Counted from the stretch's first letter, positions 18,931-28,293 are shown. The stretch is DNA of 64,000 nucleotides from Rhizobium sp. 2MFCol3.1 (GCF_000377565.1 NZ_KB898353.1:599195-663194); one strand, 5' to 3'. Notes: generated by a model not told the origin, from the letters alone. Program-made: numbers and translations.

Positions 18931-19791
18931 TTACTCCGGCTGATGTGGTCGCAGACGCGCCTTGTCCTCTCGCGCGATGATCACGTTGATATCTCGTGAT
19001 CGCATGCGGTCGATGTGGACGGCGGGCGTCTTGTCGTCGACGATGATGACGTCGAATTCGCTGAGGGCTGCGAAGCGATGCAGGGCGCGCCGCTCGAATT
19101 TGGTGTGGTCGGCCAAGAGGACGCGCTTGGCGGCGCAGTCGAACATGGCGCGTTTGGTGTCGACCATCTCGGGCGACTGGTGAAACACCAGATCGTCGGT
19201 GATTGCCGACATGGAAATGAAGGCGACGTCGGCGCGCAGACGGTGGATCTCGTTGACGGTGGTGCGGCCGACAAAGGCGTTGCACCAGTTGTAATATTGC
19301 CCGCCGAGCGCCAGCAATGTCAGGTCCTGCATGCCCTTCAATGCGTTGATCAGCGTCAGCGAGTTGGTGATCGCCGTGATCGGAACCTTCGCGGGCAGAT
19401 GGTCTGCCATCGGCAGCACGGTGGTGGAATCGTCGAAGAAGATGGCCTGCCCGGGCTCGACGAACTGCATGGCCGCCGCGGCGATCATGTTCTTCTCGGC
19501 CGATTGGCGGCCGGAGCGGTAGACGTCGCTGGATTCGATCAGGCTGGAGGCGGCTGCCGTCACCACGCCGCGCGTCTTGCGAAACAGGCCACGGCTGACG
19601 AGGTCGTCGACATCGCGATGCGCGGTCATGAGGCTGATGCCGAAGCGATCGGTCAGATCCTCGATCCGCATCTGTCCTTCCGCCATCACGGCCTCGGCGA
19701 TCATCTGCCGGCGCACGAGCTGACGCGTCTGTCGGCTGTCGCTTGGGAGTTCGTCGATGGGGAGCGCGCCTGCGCCTATCTTCTGTGTCAC
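18931..19791 (-). CDS. DeoR/GlpR-family transcriptional repressor
   Basis: The 286-residue protein has an N-terminal DeoR helix-turn-helix (IEDLTDRFGISLMTAHRDVDDL) and a C-terminal sugar-phosphate-binding DeoRC domain with DDSTTVLPMADHL and SMSAITDDLVFHQSPEM. It is the first gene of a unit with the second kinase and dehydrogenase. DeoR regulators usually sense a phosphorylated sugar made by the pathway. A terminator separates it from the importer operon upstream, so it probably has its own promoter or is reached only by readthrough. It is distinct from EryD. Confidence 0.9.
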   Translation of the reverse strand: MTQKIGAGALPIDELPSDSRQTRQLVRRQMIAEAVMAEGQMRIEDLTDRFGISLMTAHRDVDDLVSRGLFRKTRGVVTAAASSLIESSDVYRSGRQSAEKNMIAAAAMQFVEPGQAIFFDDSTTVLPMADHLPAKVPITAITNSLTLINALKGMQDLTLLALGGQYYNWCNAFVGRTTVNEIHRLRADVAFISMSAITDDLVFHQSPEMVDTKRAMFDCAAKRVLLADHTKFERRALHRFAALSEFDVIIVDDKTPAVHIDRMRSRDINVIIAREDKARLRPHQPE

Positions 19792-19855
19792 GATGGCCTC
19801 TGCGCTCGAACGACTGGTGTGCGCGTTGTATCGCGAAGATACGCAACTATGGAGG

Positions 19856-19886
19856 AAAAAGGGGGCGCCTCATTAAGGCGTCCCCT
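19856..19886 (-). terminator. Rho-independent terminator after the sugar ABC operon
   Basis: On the minus strand a stem of GGGG(A)CGCCT with AGGCG(C)CCCC, one internal mismatch and a 5-base loop, is followed directly by TTTTT. It lies just after the binding-protein stop codon and separates the importer operon from the DeoR-kinase-dehydrogenase unit. Confidence 0.85.
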
Positions 19887-19894
19887 TCCGTGTC

Positions 19895-20842
19895 TTACTG
19901 CTCGAGAACGAAGGGAGCGGTGTACTTGTCGACGTTGTCCTTGGTGATCAGCAGGCAATCGAAGAGCTGCTTTTCGCTCTTGGCGCCGGTGCTGCCGTTC
20001 TTGATGACATTGTCGGCCTGCTTGACGGCTTCTTCCGAGAAGACGGCGACCGGCTGCAGGACGGTGTACTGCAGGTCGCCGGCCTTGATGGCGGCTACTG
20101 CGTCAGGCGAACCGTCGAAACCGCCAACCTTGACGTTTGCCAGCTTGCCGGCTTCCTTCAGTGCTGCGATCGCGCCGAGAGCCATTTCGTCGTTGCCGGA
20201 GATAACGCCGATGATGTCAGGGTTTGCCTGGAGCATCGACTGCATCTTGTTGTGGCCCTGGGTACGGTCCCAGTTGGCGACTTCCTTGGCCGACTTCACC
20301 AGGTCAGGATACTGGGTCAGGACCGACTCGTAGCCGTTCGAGCGGGTTGCGGCGTTGTTGTCGGAAGGAGAGCCGAAGAGTTCGGCATACTTGCCCTTGT
20401 CGCCGACAGCTTCAACCCACTGCTGCGCACCGATGGCCGCACCCTGTGCGTTGTTGGAAACGAGCTGTGCCTTGGCCAGGCCTTCCTGGTTGATTTCAGC
20501 GTTGACGAGGATAACAGGGATGCCAGCGGCAACGGCCTTCTTGACGGCGCCAACCGAACCATCGGCGTTTGCCGGGTCGAGGATGATGGCAACCGACTTG
20601 TTGGTGATCGCGGTGTCGATCAGGTTGCTTTCAGTGTTGGTGTCACCCTTGTGCGCGCCGACGGTCGCCGTGTAGCCGAGCTTTTCAGCGGTTGCCTTTG
20701 CAACGTTGCCTTCGGTCAGCCAATAGGGGTTGGACGGATCGTTGACGATAACCGTCATCAGGCCCTCAGCCCATGCGGAGCTTACGAAGATCGGCGCTAC
20801 GGCAACAGCTGCCAGAAGAACGCGCATGCCCTTTTTAAACAT
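19895..20842 (-). CDS. eryG: Sugar/polyol ABC transporter binding protein (EryG-type, RbsB family)
   Basis: The 315-residue protein has a Sec signal peptide (MFKKGMRVLLAAVAV) cleaved near residue 25 and the RbsB-type periplasmic fold, with NDPSNPYW, ILDPANADGS and a C-terminal GFDGSPDAVAAI. It would bind the polyol outside the inner membrane. Its position in an importer operon divergent from eryABCD matches the eryEFG importer described in Rhizobium leguminosarum, so erythritol is the expected ligand. Specificity for a second tetritol cannot be excluded. Confidence 0.82.
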   Translation of the reverse strand: MFKKGMRVLLAAVAVAPIFVSSAWAEGLMTVIVNDPSNPYWLTEGNVAKATAEKLGYTATVGAHKGDTNTESNLIDTAITNKSVAIILDPANADGSVGAVKKAVAAGIPVILVNAEINQEGLAKAQLVSNNAQGAAIGAQQWVEAVGDKGKYAELFGSPSDNNAATRSNGYESVLTQYPDLVKSAKEVANWDRTQGHNKMQSMLQANPDIIGVISGNDEMALGAIAALKEAGKLANVKVGGFDGSPDAVAAIKAGDLQYTVLQPVAVFSEEAVKQADNVIKNGSTGAKSEKQLFDCLLITKDNVDKYTAPFVLEQ

Positions 20843-20928
20843 AGTCTCTCTCCCATTGATGAGTTCGTGTTGTGCCGGCTTCCCGGCGGTGCTTTCCGCA
20901 TTGTTGCGGAGAAGGTCTGCAGCGTGCG

Positions 20929-21981
20929 TCAGGATGATTTGACCCGACGCCCGTATTGGATGCTGTTCATGAGAACGGCGAGAACGATGACCGCGCCGGT
21001 AAAGACGGTCTGCCAGTAGGCCGAGACGCCGATGATGACGAGGCCGTCCGACAGGAAGCCGATGACGAAGGCGCCGAGCATGGTGCCGCGTACGGTCCCC
21101 CGTCCGCCGGTGAGCGCAGCACCGCCAATGACCACGGCAGCAATCGCCGTCAGTTCATAGGTGGTGCCCGCGGTCGGACCGGCGGACGTCAGCTGGGAGG
21201 AAAGGACCAGGCCGGCAATGGCCGCGCAGACGCCGGAGAACACGTAGACGAGGATCTTGACGCGCTTGACGGGAACGCCCGAGAGTTCGGCGGCGCGTTC
21301 ATTGCCACCGGACGCGTAGAGCCAACGACCGAAGGCGGTCTTGCTGAGCACGATGCCGCAGATGATGGCGAGTGCCGCAAGCACGAGCACGCCGATCGGA
21401 ACACCGCCGAGACGGTTGAAGCCGAGCCAGTCGAACCCGGTGTTGCCGAGTTCTGGGCGGCCGCCGAGATTGTTGTATGTCAGGCCGTTCGTCATCAGAA
21501 GCGCGATGCCGCGGGCAACGTAGAGAACGCCGAGCGACGCGACGAAGGCGGGAACCTTGAGATAGGCGATCAGCACGCCGTTGACGGCGCCGACCAGCGC
21601 ACCCATCGCGCAGGTGAGGACCACGACCGCCCAAACCGGCGTGTAGAGGATGACGCCGAAGGTGGGGAGCTGCACGCCCTGCATCAGGAAGCCGGCGATA
21701 CAACCGGCCAAGCCCAGCGTCGAGCCGACCGAAAGGTCGATGCCGCCGTTCAGGATGACGAGCAGCATGCCGATCGCCAAAATCCCGAAGATCGCCACGT
21801 GCGAGGCCATGATCAGGAAGTTGTTGAGGCTGAAATAGTAAGGCGACAGGAAGGAGAAGACCGCGATGATGACGATCAGCGCGAAGAACGCGCGACCTTC
21901 CAGCAGCAGGCGAATAATATTGAAATCCCGCCGTGGCCCGTTCGAAACTGTCTTTTTGTCGTTTGCTTCAGTGACTGACAT
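20929..21981 (-). CDS. eryF: Sugar/polyol ABC transporter permease (EryF-type, RbsC family)
   Basis: The 350-residue protein has 8-10 hydrophobic segments and the RbsC hallmarks GGIDLSVGSTLGLAG near residue 95 and ASGGNERAAELSGVPVKRVK near 230. One permease gene is present, as in ribose-type systems where it acts as a homodimer. It lies 23 bases after the ATPase gene and 86 bases before the binding-protein gene. Confidence 0.85.
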   Translation of the reverse strand: MSVTEANDKKTVSNGPRRDFNIIRLLLEGRAFFALIVIIAVFSFLSPYYFSLNNFLIMASHVAIFGILAIGMLLVILNGGIDLSVGSTLGLAGCIAGFLMQGVQLPTFGVILYTPVWAVVVLTCAMGALVGAVNGVLIAYLKVPAFVASLGVLYVARGIALLMTNGLTYNNLGGRPELGNTGFDWLGFNRLGGVPIGVLVLAALAIICGIVLSKTAFGRWLYASGGNERAAELSGVPVKRVKILVYVFSGVCAAIAGLVLSSQLTSAGPTAGTTYELTAIAAVVIGGAALTGGRGTVRGTMLGAFVIGFLSDGLVIIGVSAYWQTVFTGAVIVLAVLMNSIQYGRRVKSS

Positions 21982-22004
21982 AATCAGTGCTCCATAATTC
22001 CGGG

Positions 22005-23555
22005 CTAGTGCGCGACCACTGCTTCGCCAGAGGCGGCCATGATCTTTTCCTTGGTGACGTCAGAGCTGAACTCGGCGGAAATCTTGCCGCGATGCATGAC
22101 GATGATGCGATGTGCAATGCTCAGGCATTCGGCGACCTCCGAGGTGGAGTAGATCACCGCCAGCCCCTGCTTGGCGCGCTCAGCCAGAAGCTTGAACACC
22201 TCGGCCTTGGCGCCGATGTCGATGCCTCGGCTCGGTTCGTCGAGCAGGATGACCTTCGGATGCGTCGCCAGCATCTTGCCGATCACGACCTTCTGCTGGT
22301 TGCCGCCGGAGAGCGAGCCGATGGCGGCCGCGCCACCGTCGGTCTTGATGTGAACCTTGCGGATCGAATCCGTGACCAGTTCGCGCTCGCGGCCACCCGA
22401 GGTGAATAGCCCCCTGGTGAAAGCGCCGATGCTGGCAAGCGAGAGGTTGGTGCCGACAGTCATCGTCTGAACCAGACCGTCGCGCTGGCGGTCTTCGGGC
22501 ACGAGGCCGAGGCCACTTGCGATCCGGTTGGCAATGCTAAGGCCGGCGACGTCCTGGCCTTCGAGAAGAATGTGCCCGCCGCTGGCGTGCAGACGTCCGG
22601 CCACGCATTCGAGAAGCTCGGTACGACCGGCGCCCATGAGGCCGTAGATGCAGACGATCTCGCCGGCGCGCACATCGAGCGACAGGCGGTCGACGGCGTT
22701 ATAGGCAGCACCGGAAGGGCCGGGAACGGTGAGTTCCTTGATAGACAAGGCGACCTTGCCCATCTCGTAGCCATCAGGCGGGCTGCCGAGGTCGAAGTTT
22801 TCGCCCACCATGTTGCGGACGATCCATTCGAGGTCGATATCCTTGCGCTCGGCATAGGCGGTCATGGTGCCGTCGCGCAGCACGACGGCATGGTTGGTGA
22901 TCTGCAGCGCCTCTTCGAGGTGGTGCGAGATATAGACGATCGATACGCCGCGGCTGGTGAGATCGCGGATGACCTTGAAGAGCACTTCGACTTCGGTGGC
23001 GCTGAGCGCCGAGGTCGGCTCGTCCATGATCAGGATACGCGAGTTAACGGACAGCGCGCGAGCGATTTCCACGATCTGCTGCTGGCCAAGGCGGAGATCC
23101 TCGACGGGGGTCAGCGGATCGATATCCTCTTCCAGCTCTTCGAGCAGCGCGCGGGTCTGGCGCTCTTCCTCGGCAAAATCGACGGTTCCCGCCGTGATGA
23201 TCTCGCGGCCCATGAAGATGTTGTCGCGGACGCTCAAGTTGGGCGCCAGGCTGAGTTCCTGGTGGATGATTGAGATGCCGCATTCGCGGGCATGCGTCGA
23301 GGAGACGAAGTTGACCGTCTGTCCGTCGAGGATGATCTCACCCGATGTCGGGCGCACGACGCCCGACAGGATCTTCATCAGCGTCGACTTGCCGGCACCA
23401 TTTTCGCCGAACAGCGTGGTGACCTGGCCGCGGTGAATGTCGAAGTTCACGCCCTTGAGGGCCTGCACGCTGCCATATGTCTTGGCAACGTTGCGGGCGC
23501 TGAGCACGACCTCACCGATCTCACCTTTGATCTGGCGTTGGCTTGCCTGGCTCAT
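22005..23555 (-). CDS. eryE: Sugar/polyol ABC transporter ATPase, two ABC domains (EryE-type, RbsA family)
   Basis: The 516-residue protein carries two fused nucleotide-binding domains. The first has Walker A GENGAGKST and an atypical signature LRLGQQQIVEIA. The second has a degenerate Walker A (GLMGAGRTE) and a normal LSGGNQQKV signature. This asymmetry is normal for the RbsA family. It overlaps the DUF2291 gene by 4 bases, so the two are translationally coupled. Confidence 0.88.
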   Translation of the reverse strand: MSQASQRQIKGEIGEVVLSARNVAKTYGSVQALKGVNFDIHRGQVTTLFGENGAGKSTLMKILSGVVRPTSGEIILDGQTVNFVSSTHARECGISIIHQELSLAPNLSVRDNIFMGREIITAGTVDFAEEERQTRALLEELEEDIDPLTPVEDLRLGQQQIVEIARALSVNSRILIMDEPTSALSATEVEVLFKVIRDLTSRGVSIVYISHHLEEALQITNHAVVLRDGTMTAYAERKDIDLEWIVRNMVGENFDLGSPPDGYEMGKVALSIKELTVPGPSGAAYNAVDRLSLDVRAGEIVCIYGLMGAGRTELLECVAGRLHASGGHILLEGQDVAGLSIANRIASGLGLVPEDRQRDGLVQTMTVGTNLSLASIGAFTRGLFTSGGRERELVTDSIRKVHIKTDGGAAAIGSLSGGNQQKVVIGKMLATHPKVILLDEPSRGIDIGAKAEVFKLLAERAKQGLAVIYSTSEVAECLSIAHRIIVMHRGKISAEFSSDVTKEKIMAASGEAVVAH

Positions 23556-24208
23556 TTGACTTCAACCTTGACGGGGGTGACGAGCCAGTTCTTCGGGTTG
23601 ATCAGCTTGAAGACGCCGGTGACAGTGACCGTCTTGCCGGTCAGCTGAGCGGGGTCGATGCTCCCAAGCACGGCCTTCTTCATCTCGTTGTTGATCGCCG
23701 AACCGGCGTCCTGGTACTCGATCTGATTGGTGAACTGGCCGAACTCGATCGTACCCGTGGCATCACGCAGATCGGTGCCGTTGATTGCCGGGCCGGTCTG
23801 CATGCGAATGACGACTTCAGGCGGCAGGCCGTCGACCTTCACCTCGTTGATGTTGCCCTTGCGCTCGCCGACGACGCCGGAGAAGGACACGGGCAGAACC
23901 GGGCCAGTGGTCGTTGCGACGCCGTATTTCTCGCCCGCCGCTTTCTTGTCTGCGAGGGCAGCCGGTGCAAGCTCGGCAGCTGGAACCGCGCGCTTCTCGA
24001 CATCAGCCGCGATCTTCGGGAACTGCTCCACACCGTAGGTTTCCGAGGAGAAAGCCTGCTGGCGCACGTCGTTTTCGGAGCCGATATGGACAACCTTCGT
24101 GTCCAGCGCGATCGCACCGACGACAACCACGATGGCCGCAATGCCGACCGCGATTTTCAGTTTGCCGCTCTTTGGCTGGGAAGCCGCGTAGTCCGTTTCT
24201 ATGCTCAT
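23552..24208 (-). CDS. DUF2291 family membrane-anchored periplasmic protein
   Basis: The 218-residue protein has one N-terminal membrane helix at about residues 18-36 and a periplasmic domain with GERKGNINEVKVDGLPPEVVIRM and GTIEFGQFTNQIEYQD, typical of DUF2291. The family accompanies ribose-type sugar ABC importers but has no established function. Here it is the first gene of the importer operon, upstream of the ATPase. It could help assemble the importer or hold a ligand near it, which is inference. Confidence 0.82.
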   Translation of the reverse strand: MSIETDYAASQPKSGKLKIAVGIAAIVVVVGAIALDTKVVHIGSENDVRQQAFSSETYGVEQFPKIAADVEKRAVPAAELAPAALADKKAAGEKYGVATTTGPVLPVSFSGVVGERKGNINEVKVDGLPPEVVIRMQTGPAINGTDLRDATGTIEFGQFTNQIEYQDAGSAINNEMKKAVLGSIDPAQLTGKTVTVTGVFKLINPKNWLVTPVKVEVK

Positions 24209-25066
24209 TTTCTGACAACCTTCGGCGCAAGGCCGGATTTCCTGTTGAGGGAAAGAAAAGGGGATGAGGGATTATCGACGTCGCGACCGGTCAGTCGGGC
24301 GACAATCCAGCTTGTTAGTTAGGGAGTTTGCGAGGAGGTCGCCAAGCGGCGATCGCGCGTCGGGGCGGAAGTGCTGGCGTGACGCCAAGCCATGTCTGGA
24401 AACAGAAATTCGCACCGTCGTGATCCTCCTCAATAACCCGGCGTTTGTTTCTCCTCCAACCGCCAGGCGCTTCACGCAGATACCGTGTTAGCCCGCGAGC
24501 TATGGTATCGCCGTGTTATCAATGGCAATAAACATGTTATAAAGATTGTACCTTGTCAATCGACCATTCGGCGATGTTTTCGATTTTAGTCGATGTTGAT
24601 GGCTGTGTAGAGCGGTCAGGCTGGTGCCCATAGAAAGCGCTGAGAAGACAACGCTTTGCAATCTATCGCATAACTAACGCATGCGAGATCAATCGCGCTA
24701 TTGCATCACAAGTTATTGATATAGTTATACTTGTTCGGGTATCGCAATGGCGCGTGCGTAGGCGCTGGAGGAGGTCCTCGCAGCGTTTGATTAATGGCGC
24801 TCAAGCCAGCGCCTCGCCCATCGTGTCGATTTGATGCCTTGCATTATATCTGAAAAAATTTGCGACAACAGAAAAAAAATTCATTTGCGGTGATAAGTTT
24901 GTGTTATATTCTGCATGAAACGAAAATTCGGCGCTTGCCGGTTTCCGGTTGCTGCCCAGGGCGAGGTCTTTCAGTCTGATCTTGCGAGGAGCGGTCGTAA
25001 TGCGACGTACTGTCTGAACGGTAGCGCTTGGCGCGGTCCGTCGGCGGTCGTCTGGGAGGAGTGACC
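24209..25066. promoter_or_regulatory. Long divergent regulatory region between the importer and eryABCD
   Basis: About 860 bases without a convincing gene separate the divergent operons. The stretch at 24480-24910 is AT-rich compared with the flanking genes. It includes the direct repeat CCGTGTTA at 24483-24490 and 24511-24518, and a 5-codon ORF at 25000-25017 preceded by GAGGAG. EryD, and possibly the DeoR protein, should bind here, but I could not define promoters by eye with confidence. Confidence 0.6.
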
Positions 25067-25135
25067 ATGAATGGGATGAGGATGCCGTATCCAGCGGCAT
25101 GGATGATCGTGGGCGACGAGGCTTTCGATGTCTGA
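25067..25135 (+). CDS. Short upstream ORF (22 aa) overlapping eryA
   Basis: An ATG at 25067 follows a strong GGGAGGAG site at a spacing of about 6 bases. The 22-codon ORF is Met-rich and ends with TGA at 25133-25135, inside eryA but in another frame, an overlap of 8 bases. eryA itself has only a weak GACGAGG upstream. This fits translational coupling, where ribosomes finishing the short ORF restart at eryA. The peptide shows no recognised domain. It could also be a chance ORF. Confidence 0.45.
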   Translation: MNGMRMPYPAAWMIVGDEAFDV

Positions 25136-26681
25136 ACGTGGGCAGATCATTATCGGTATCGATGCCGGAACCTCGGTGATCAAGGCGGTTGCCTTCGAGC
25201 TATCTGGGCGCCAGATCGCGTCCGCGTCGGCGCGCAATCAGTATGCGACCGGCGATGACGGTTCGGCGACGCAGTCTCTGACGCAAACCTGGGCCGACTG
25301 CGTGACCGCGCTGCGCGGCCTCAGCGAAAAGGTGCCGGGCCTTGCCGAGCGCACGGCGGCCATCTCGGTGACGGGGCAGGGCGACGGCACATGGCTCGTC
25401 GGCGCCGACAATCGACCGGTTGGCGATGCGTGGCTCTGGCTCGATGCGCGGGCGGCTCCGACGGTGACGCGGCTCAGCGCCGGCGCCGGCAATCGCGCGC
25501 GCTTCGAAGCGACCGGCACCGGCCTCAATACGTGCCAGCAGGGTGCGCAAATCGCCCATATGGACCGCAATCAGCCCGAGCTTCTCGATCGCGCCGAGGT
25601 CGCGCTTCATTGCAAGGACTGGCTTTATCTCAATCTTACGGGCATTCGCGCCACCGATCCGTCGGAAGCGAGTTTCACCTTCGGCAATTTCCGCACGCGG
25701 AAATATGACGATGCGGCGATCGATGCGCTCGGACTGTCGCGCCGCCGCTCGCTATTGCCCGAGATCATCGATGGCACCGAGGTCACCCATCCGCTGTCGG
25801 CTGATGCGGCCCGGGCCTGTGGGCTTCTCGCCGGCACGCCCGTCAGTCTCGGCTATGTCGACATGGTCATGACCGCACTCGGCGCCGGCGTGCGTAGCGC
25901 GGGTCAGAACGCGGCCTGCTCGACCGTCGGCTCCACCGGCGTCCACATGCGTGCCAAGGCGGTGGCCGACGTGCAGCTCAATGCCGAGGGCACGGGTTAT
26001 GTGATCGCCTTGCCGATGCCCGGGATCGTCACCCAGGTACAGACCAATATGAGCGCCACGATCAACATCGACTGGCTGCTGCAGATGGCCGGCTCGCTGA
26101 TGGCCGACGGCGGCAAGACGGTATCGCATGCCGATCTGATCGCCCGTATCGACAGCTGGTTCGCCGAGAGCCGGCCGGGCTCGGTGCTCTATCACCCCTA
26201 TATCTCTGATGCCGGCGAACGTGGCCCCTTCGTCAATGCCGCGGCCCGCGCCGGTTTCATCGGTCTTTCCATGCGGCATGGCTTCGCCGATCTGTTGCGC
26301 GCGGTGGTCGAGGGTCTCGGCATGGCGACGCGCGATTGCTACGCGGCGATGGGCGATATGCCCGAAGAACTCCGGATCACCGGCGGCGCGGCGCGTTCGC
26401 GCGCGCTGCGTGGTTGCCTGTCGGCGGCGGTCAATGCCCCGGTCAGGGTGTCGCGGCGCGAAGAGGCCGGTGCCGCAGGCGTCGCGATGATGTCGGCGGT
26501 TGCGATTGGCGCCTACCGCAACATGGATGATTGCATTGCCGAATGGGTGACGCCGCTTCTTGGCGAGGCTGAAGCGCCCGACAGCGAGCAGGCCGAGCGC
26601 TTCGAGCGCCTGTTCAAGGCCTACGTGATGGTGCGCGAGGCGGTCGCGCCCGCCTGGGATCAGCTGGTCGCCACGCAATAA
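25128..26681 (+). CDS. eryA: Erythritol kinase EryA
   Basis: The 517-residue FGGY-family kinase has GIDAGTSVIKAV near residues 9-20, GQGDGTWLVG near 85 and GGAARSRALRGCLSAA near 420. In Brucella and Rhizobium EryA phosphorylates erythritol to L-erythritol 4-phosphate in the cytoplasm. The assignment rests on the operon order kinase, dehydrogenase, TIM-barrel isomerase, SorC-type regulator, tpiA-like and rpiB-like genes. The start at 25128 overlaps the preceding short ORF. eryB begins 86 bases after the stop. Confidence 0.92.
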   Translation: MSERGQIIIGIDAGTSVIKAVAFELSGRQIASASARNQYATGDDGSATQSLTQTWADCVTALRGLSEKVPGLAERTAAISVTGQGDGTWLVGADNRPVGDAWLWLDARAAPTVTRLSAGAGNRARFEATGTGLNTCQQGAQIAHMDRNQPELLDRAEVALHCKDWLYLNLTGIRATDPSEASFTFGNFRTRKYDDAAIDALGLSRRRSLLPEIIDGTEVTHPLSADAARACGLLAGTPVSLGYVDMVMTALGAGVRSAGQNAACSTVGSTGVHMRAKAVADVQLNAEGTGYVIALPMPGIVTQVQTNMSATINIDWLLQMAGSLMADGGKTVSHADLIARIDSWFAESRPGSVLYHPYISDAGERGPFVNAAARAGFIGLSMRHGFADLLRAVVEGLGMATRDCYAAMGDMPEELRITGGAARSRALRGCLSAAVNAPVRVSRREEAGAAGVAMMSAVAIGAYRNMDDCIAEWVTPLLGEAEAPDSEQAERFERLFKAYVMVREAVAPAWDQLVATQ

Positions 26682-26767
26682 ACGGAAATCCCGCGCCGGG
26701 CCGCGACTGATGCGCGGCCGCGCTGAATGAATGTGTTGATGCACAAAGCATCCGAAGGAGCATGTTG

Positions 26768-28282
26768 ATGACTGAGTCCGGAATGGTGGATCTGTTCGTG
26801 ATCGGTGGCGGGATCAATGGTGCCGGCATCGCGCGTGATGCGGCGGGCCGTGGCCTGAAGGTCGTTCTGTGTGAGAAAGACGATCTGGCGCAGGGGACAT
26901 CGTCGCGCTCAGGCAAGCTGGTTCATGGTGGCCTGCGCTATCTCGAATATTACGAATTCCGGCTGGTGCGCGAGGCGCTCATCGAGCGCGAGGTGCTGCT
27001 CAACGCCGCCCCCCACATCATCTGGCCGATGCGCTTTGTGCTGCCGCATTCGCCGCAGGATCGGCCGGCCTGGCTCGTCCGTCTCGGTCTTTTCCTTTAT
27101 GATCACCTGGGTGGCCGCAAGAAGCTCCCGGGCACCCGCACGCTCGATCTGCGCCGTGACCCCGAGGGTACGCCTATCCTCGATCAATACACCCGCGGCT
27201 TCGAATATTCAGACTGCTGGGTCGACGATGCGCGTCTTGTCGTGCTCAATGCGGTCGATGCCGCCGAGCGAGGGGCCGAGGTTCTGACCCGCACGGCAGC
27301 CGTCTCCGCTAGGCGCGAGAATGGCGGCTGGAGCATCACCACCAAGAACAGCGTCACCGGTGAAACCCGCAATTTCCGCGCCCGCTGTATCGCCAATGCT
27401 GCGGGCCCCTGGGTGTCCGATGTCATCGGTCGCGTGGCTGGTGCCAACAGCAGCCGCAATGTCCGGCTGGTCAAGGGCAGCCATATTATCGTGCCGAAGT
27501 TCTGGGCGGGGTCCAACGCCTACCTCGTGCAGAACCACGACAAGCGCGTAATCTTCATCAATCCCTATGAGGGCGACAAGGCCCTGATCGGCACGACCGA
27601 TATCTCCTACGAAGGCCGGGCCGAGGATGTCGCAGCCGACGAGAAGGAAATCGAGTACCTGCTCACCGCCGTCAATCGCTACTTCAAGGAAAAGCTCCGC
27701 CGTCAGGATGTGCTGCACAGCTTCTCCGGCGTGCGCCCCCTGTTCGACGACGGCAAGGGCAATCCATCAGCCGTGACGCGTGACTATGTCTTCGATCTCG
27801 AAGAGACCGGCAACGCGCCGCTTCTCAACGTCTTCGGCGGCAAGATCACCACCTTCCGTGAGCTCGCCGAGCGCGGCATGCAGCGGCTGAAGCACATCTT
27901 CCCGCAAATGTCCGATAACTGGACGGAACACGCAGCGCTTCCGGGCGGTGATATGCCGAAGGCCGATTATGAAACCTTCTTCAACGGCTTGAAGGAAAGC
28001 TATCCCTGGATGTCGCGCACGCTCGCGGGTCACTACGGCCGTCTCTACGGCACCCGGACCCGCAAGATCGTCGGCGATGCAAAAGGTGTCGAAGGTCTTG
28101 GCCGTCACTTCGGTGGCCATCTCTATGAGGCCGAGGTTCGCTATCTCGTCTCGTCCGAGTGGGCGCTGACCCCTGAGGACGTGCTGAAGCGCCGCACCAA
28201 GCACTATCTGCACCTGACCGAGGCCGAGCAGGCCGCCTTTGCCGACTGGTTCGCCGGCGCGAATCTCGTTGCGGCCGCCTGA
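26768..28282 (+). CDS. eryB: L-erythritol 4-phosphate dehydrogenase EryB (GlpD family)
   Basis: The 504-residue flavoprotein has the FAD motif VIGGGINGAG near residues 11-20 and GTSSRSGKLVHGGLRYLE, GVRPLFDDGKGNPS and GGKITTFRELAE further on. It oxidises L-erythritol 4-phosphate to L-3-tetrulose 4-phosphate and feeds electrons to quinone. The ATG at 26768 is preferred over 26762 because GAAGGAG then lies seven bases upstream. It is the second gene of the operon. Confidence 0.92.
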   Translation: MTESGMVDLFVIGGGINGAGIARDAAGRGLKVVLCEKDDLAQGTSSRSGKLVHGGLRYLEYYEFRLVREALIEREVLLNAAPHIIWPMRFVLPHSPQDRPAWLVRLGLFLYDHLGGRKKLPGTRTLDLRRDPEGTPILDQYTRGFEYSDCWVDDARLVVLNAVDAAERGAEVLTRTAAVSARRENGGWSITTKNSVTGETRNFRARCIANAAGPWVSDVIGRVAGANSSRNVRLVKGSHIIVPKFWAGSNAYLVQNHDKRVIFINPYEGDKALIGTTDISYEGRAEDVAADEKEIEYLLTAVNRYFKEKLRRQDVLHSFSGVRPLFDDGKGNPSAVTRDYVFDLEETGNAPLLNVFGGKITTFRELAERGMQRLKHIFPQMSDNWTEHAALPGGDMPKADYETFFNGLKESYPWMSRTLAGHYGRLYGTRTRKIVGDAKGVEGLGRHFGGHLYEAEVRYLVSSEWALTPEDVLKRRTKHYLHLTEAEQAAFADWFAGANLVAAA

Positions 28283-28293
28283 GGATACCGATC

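Noticed and set aside
24801..25100. Minus-strand 99-codon ORF before eryA
   Set aside because: Lies in the regulatory region, overlaps the candidate leader ORFs and has no motif.
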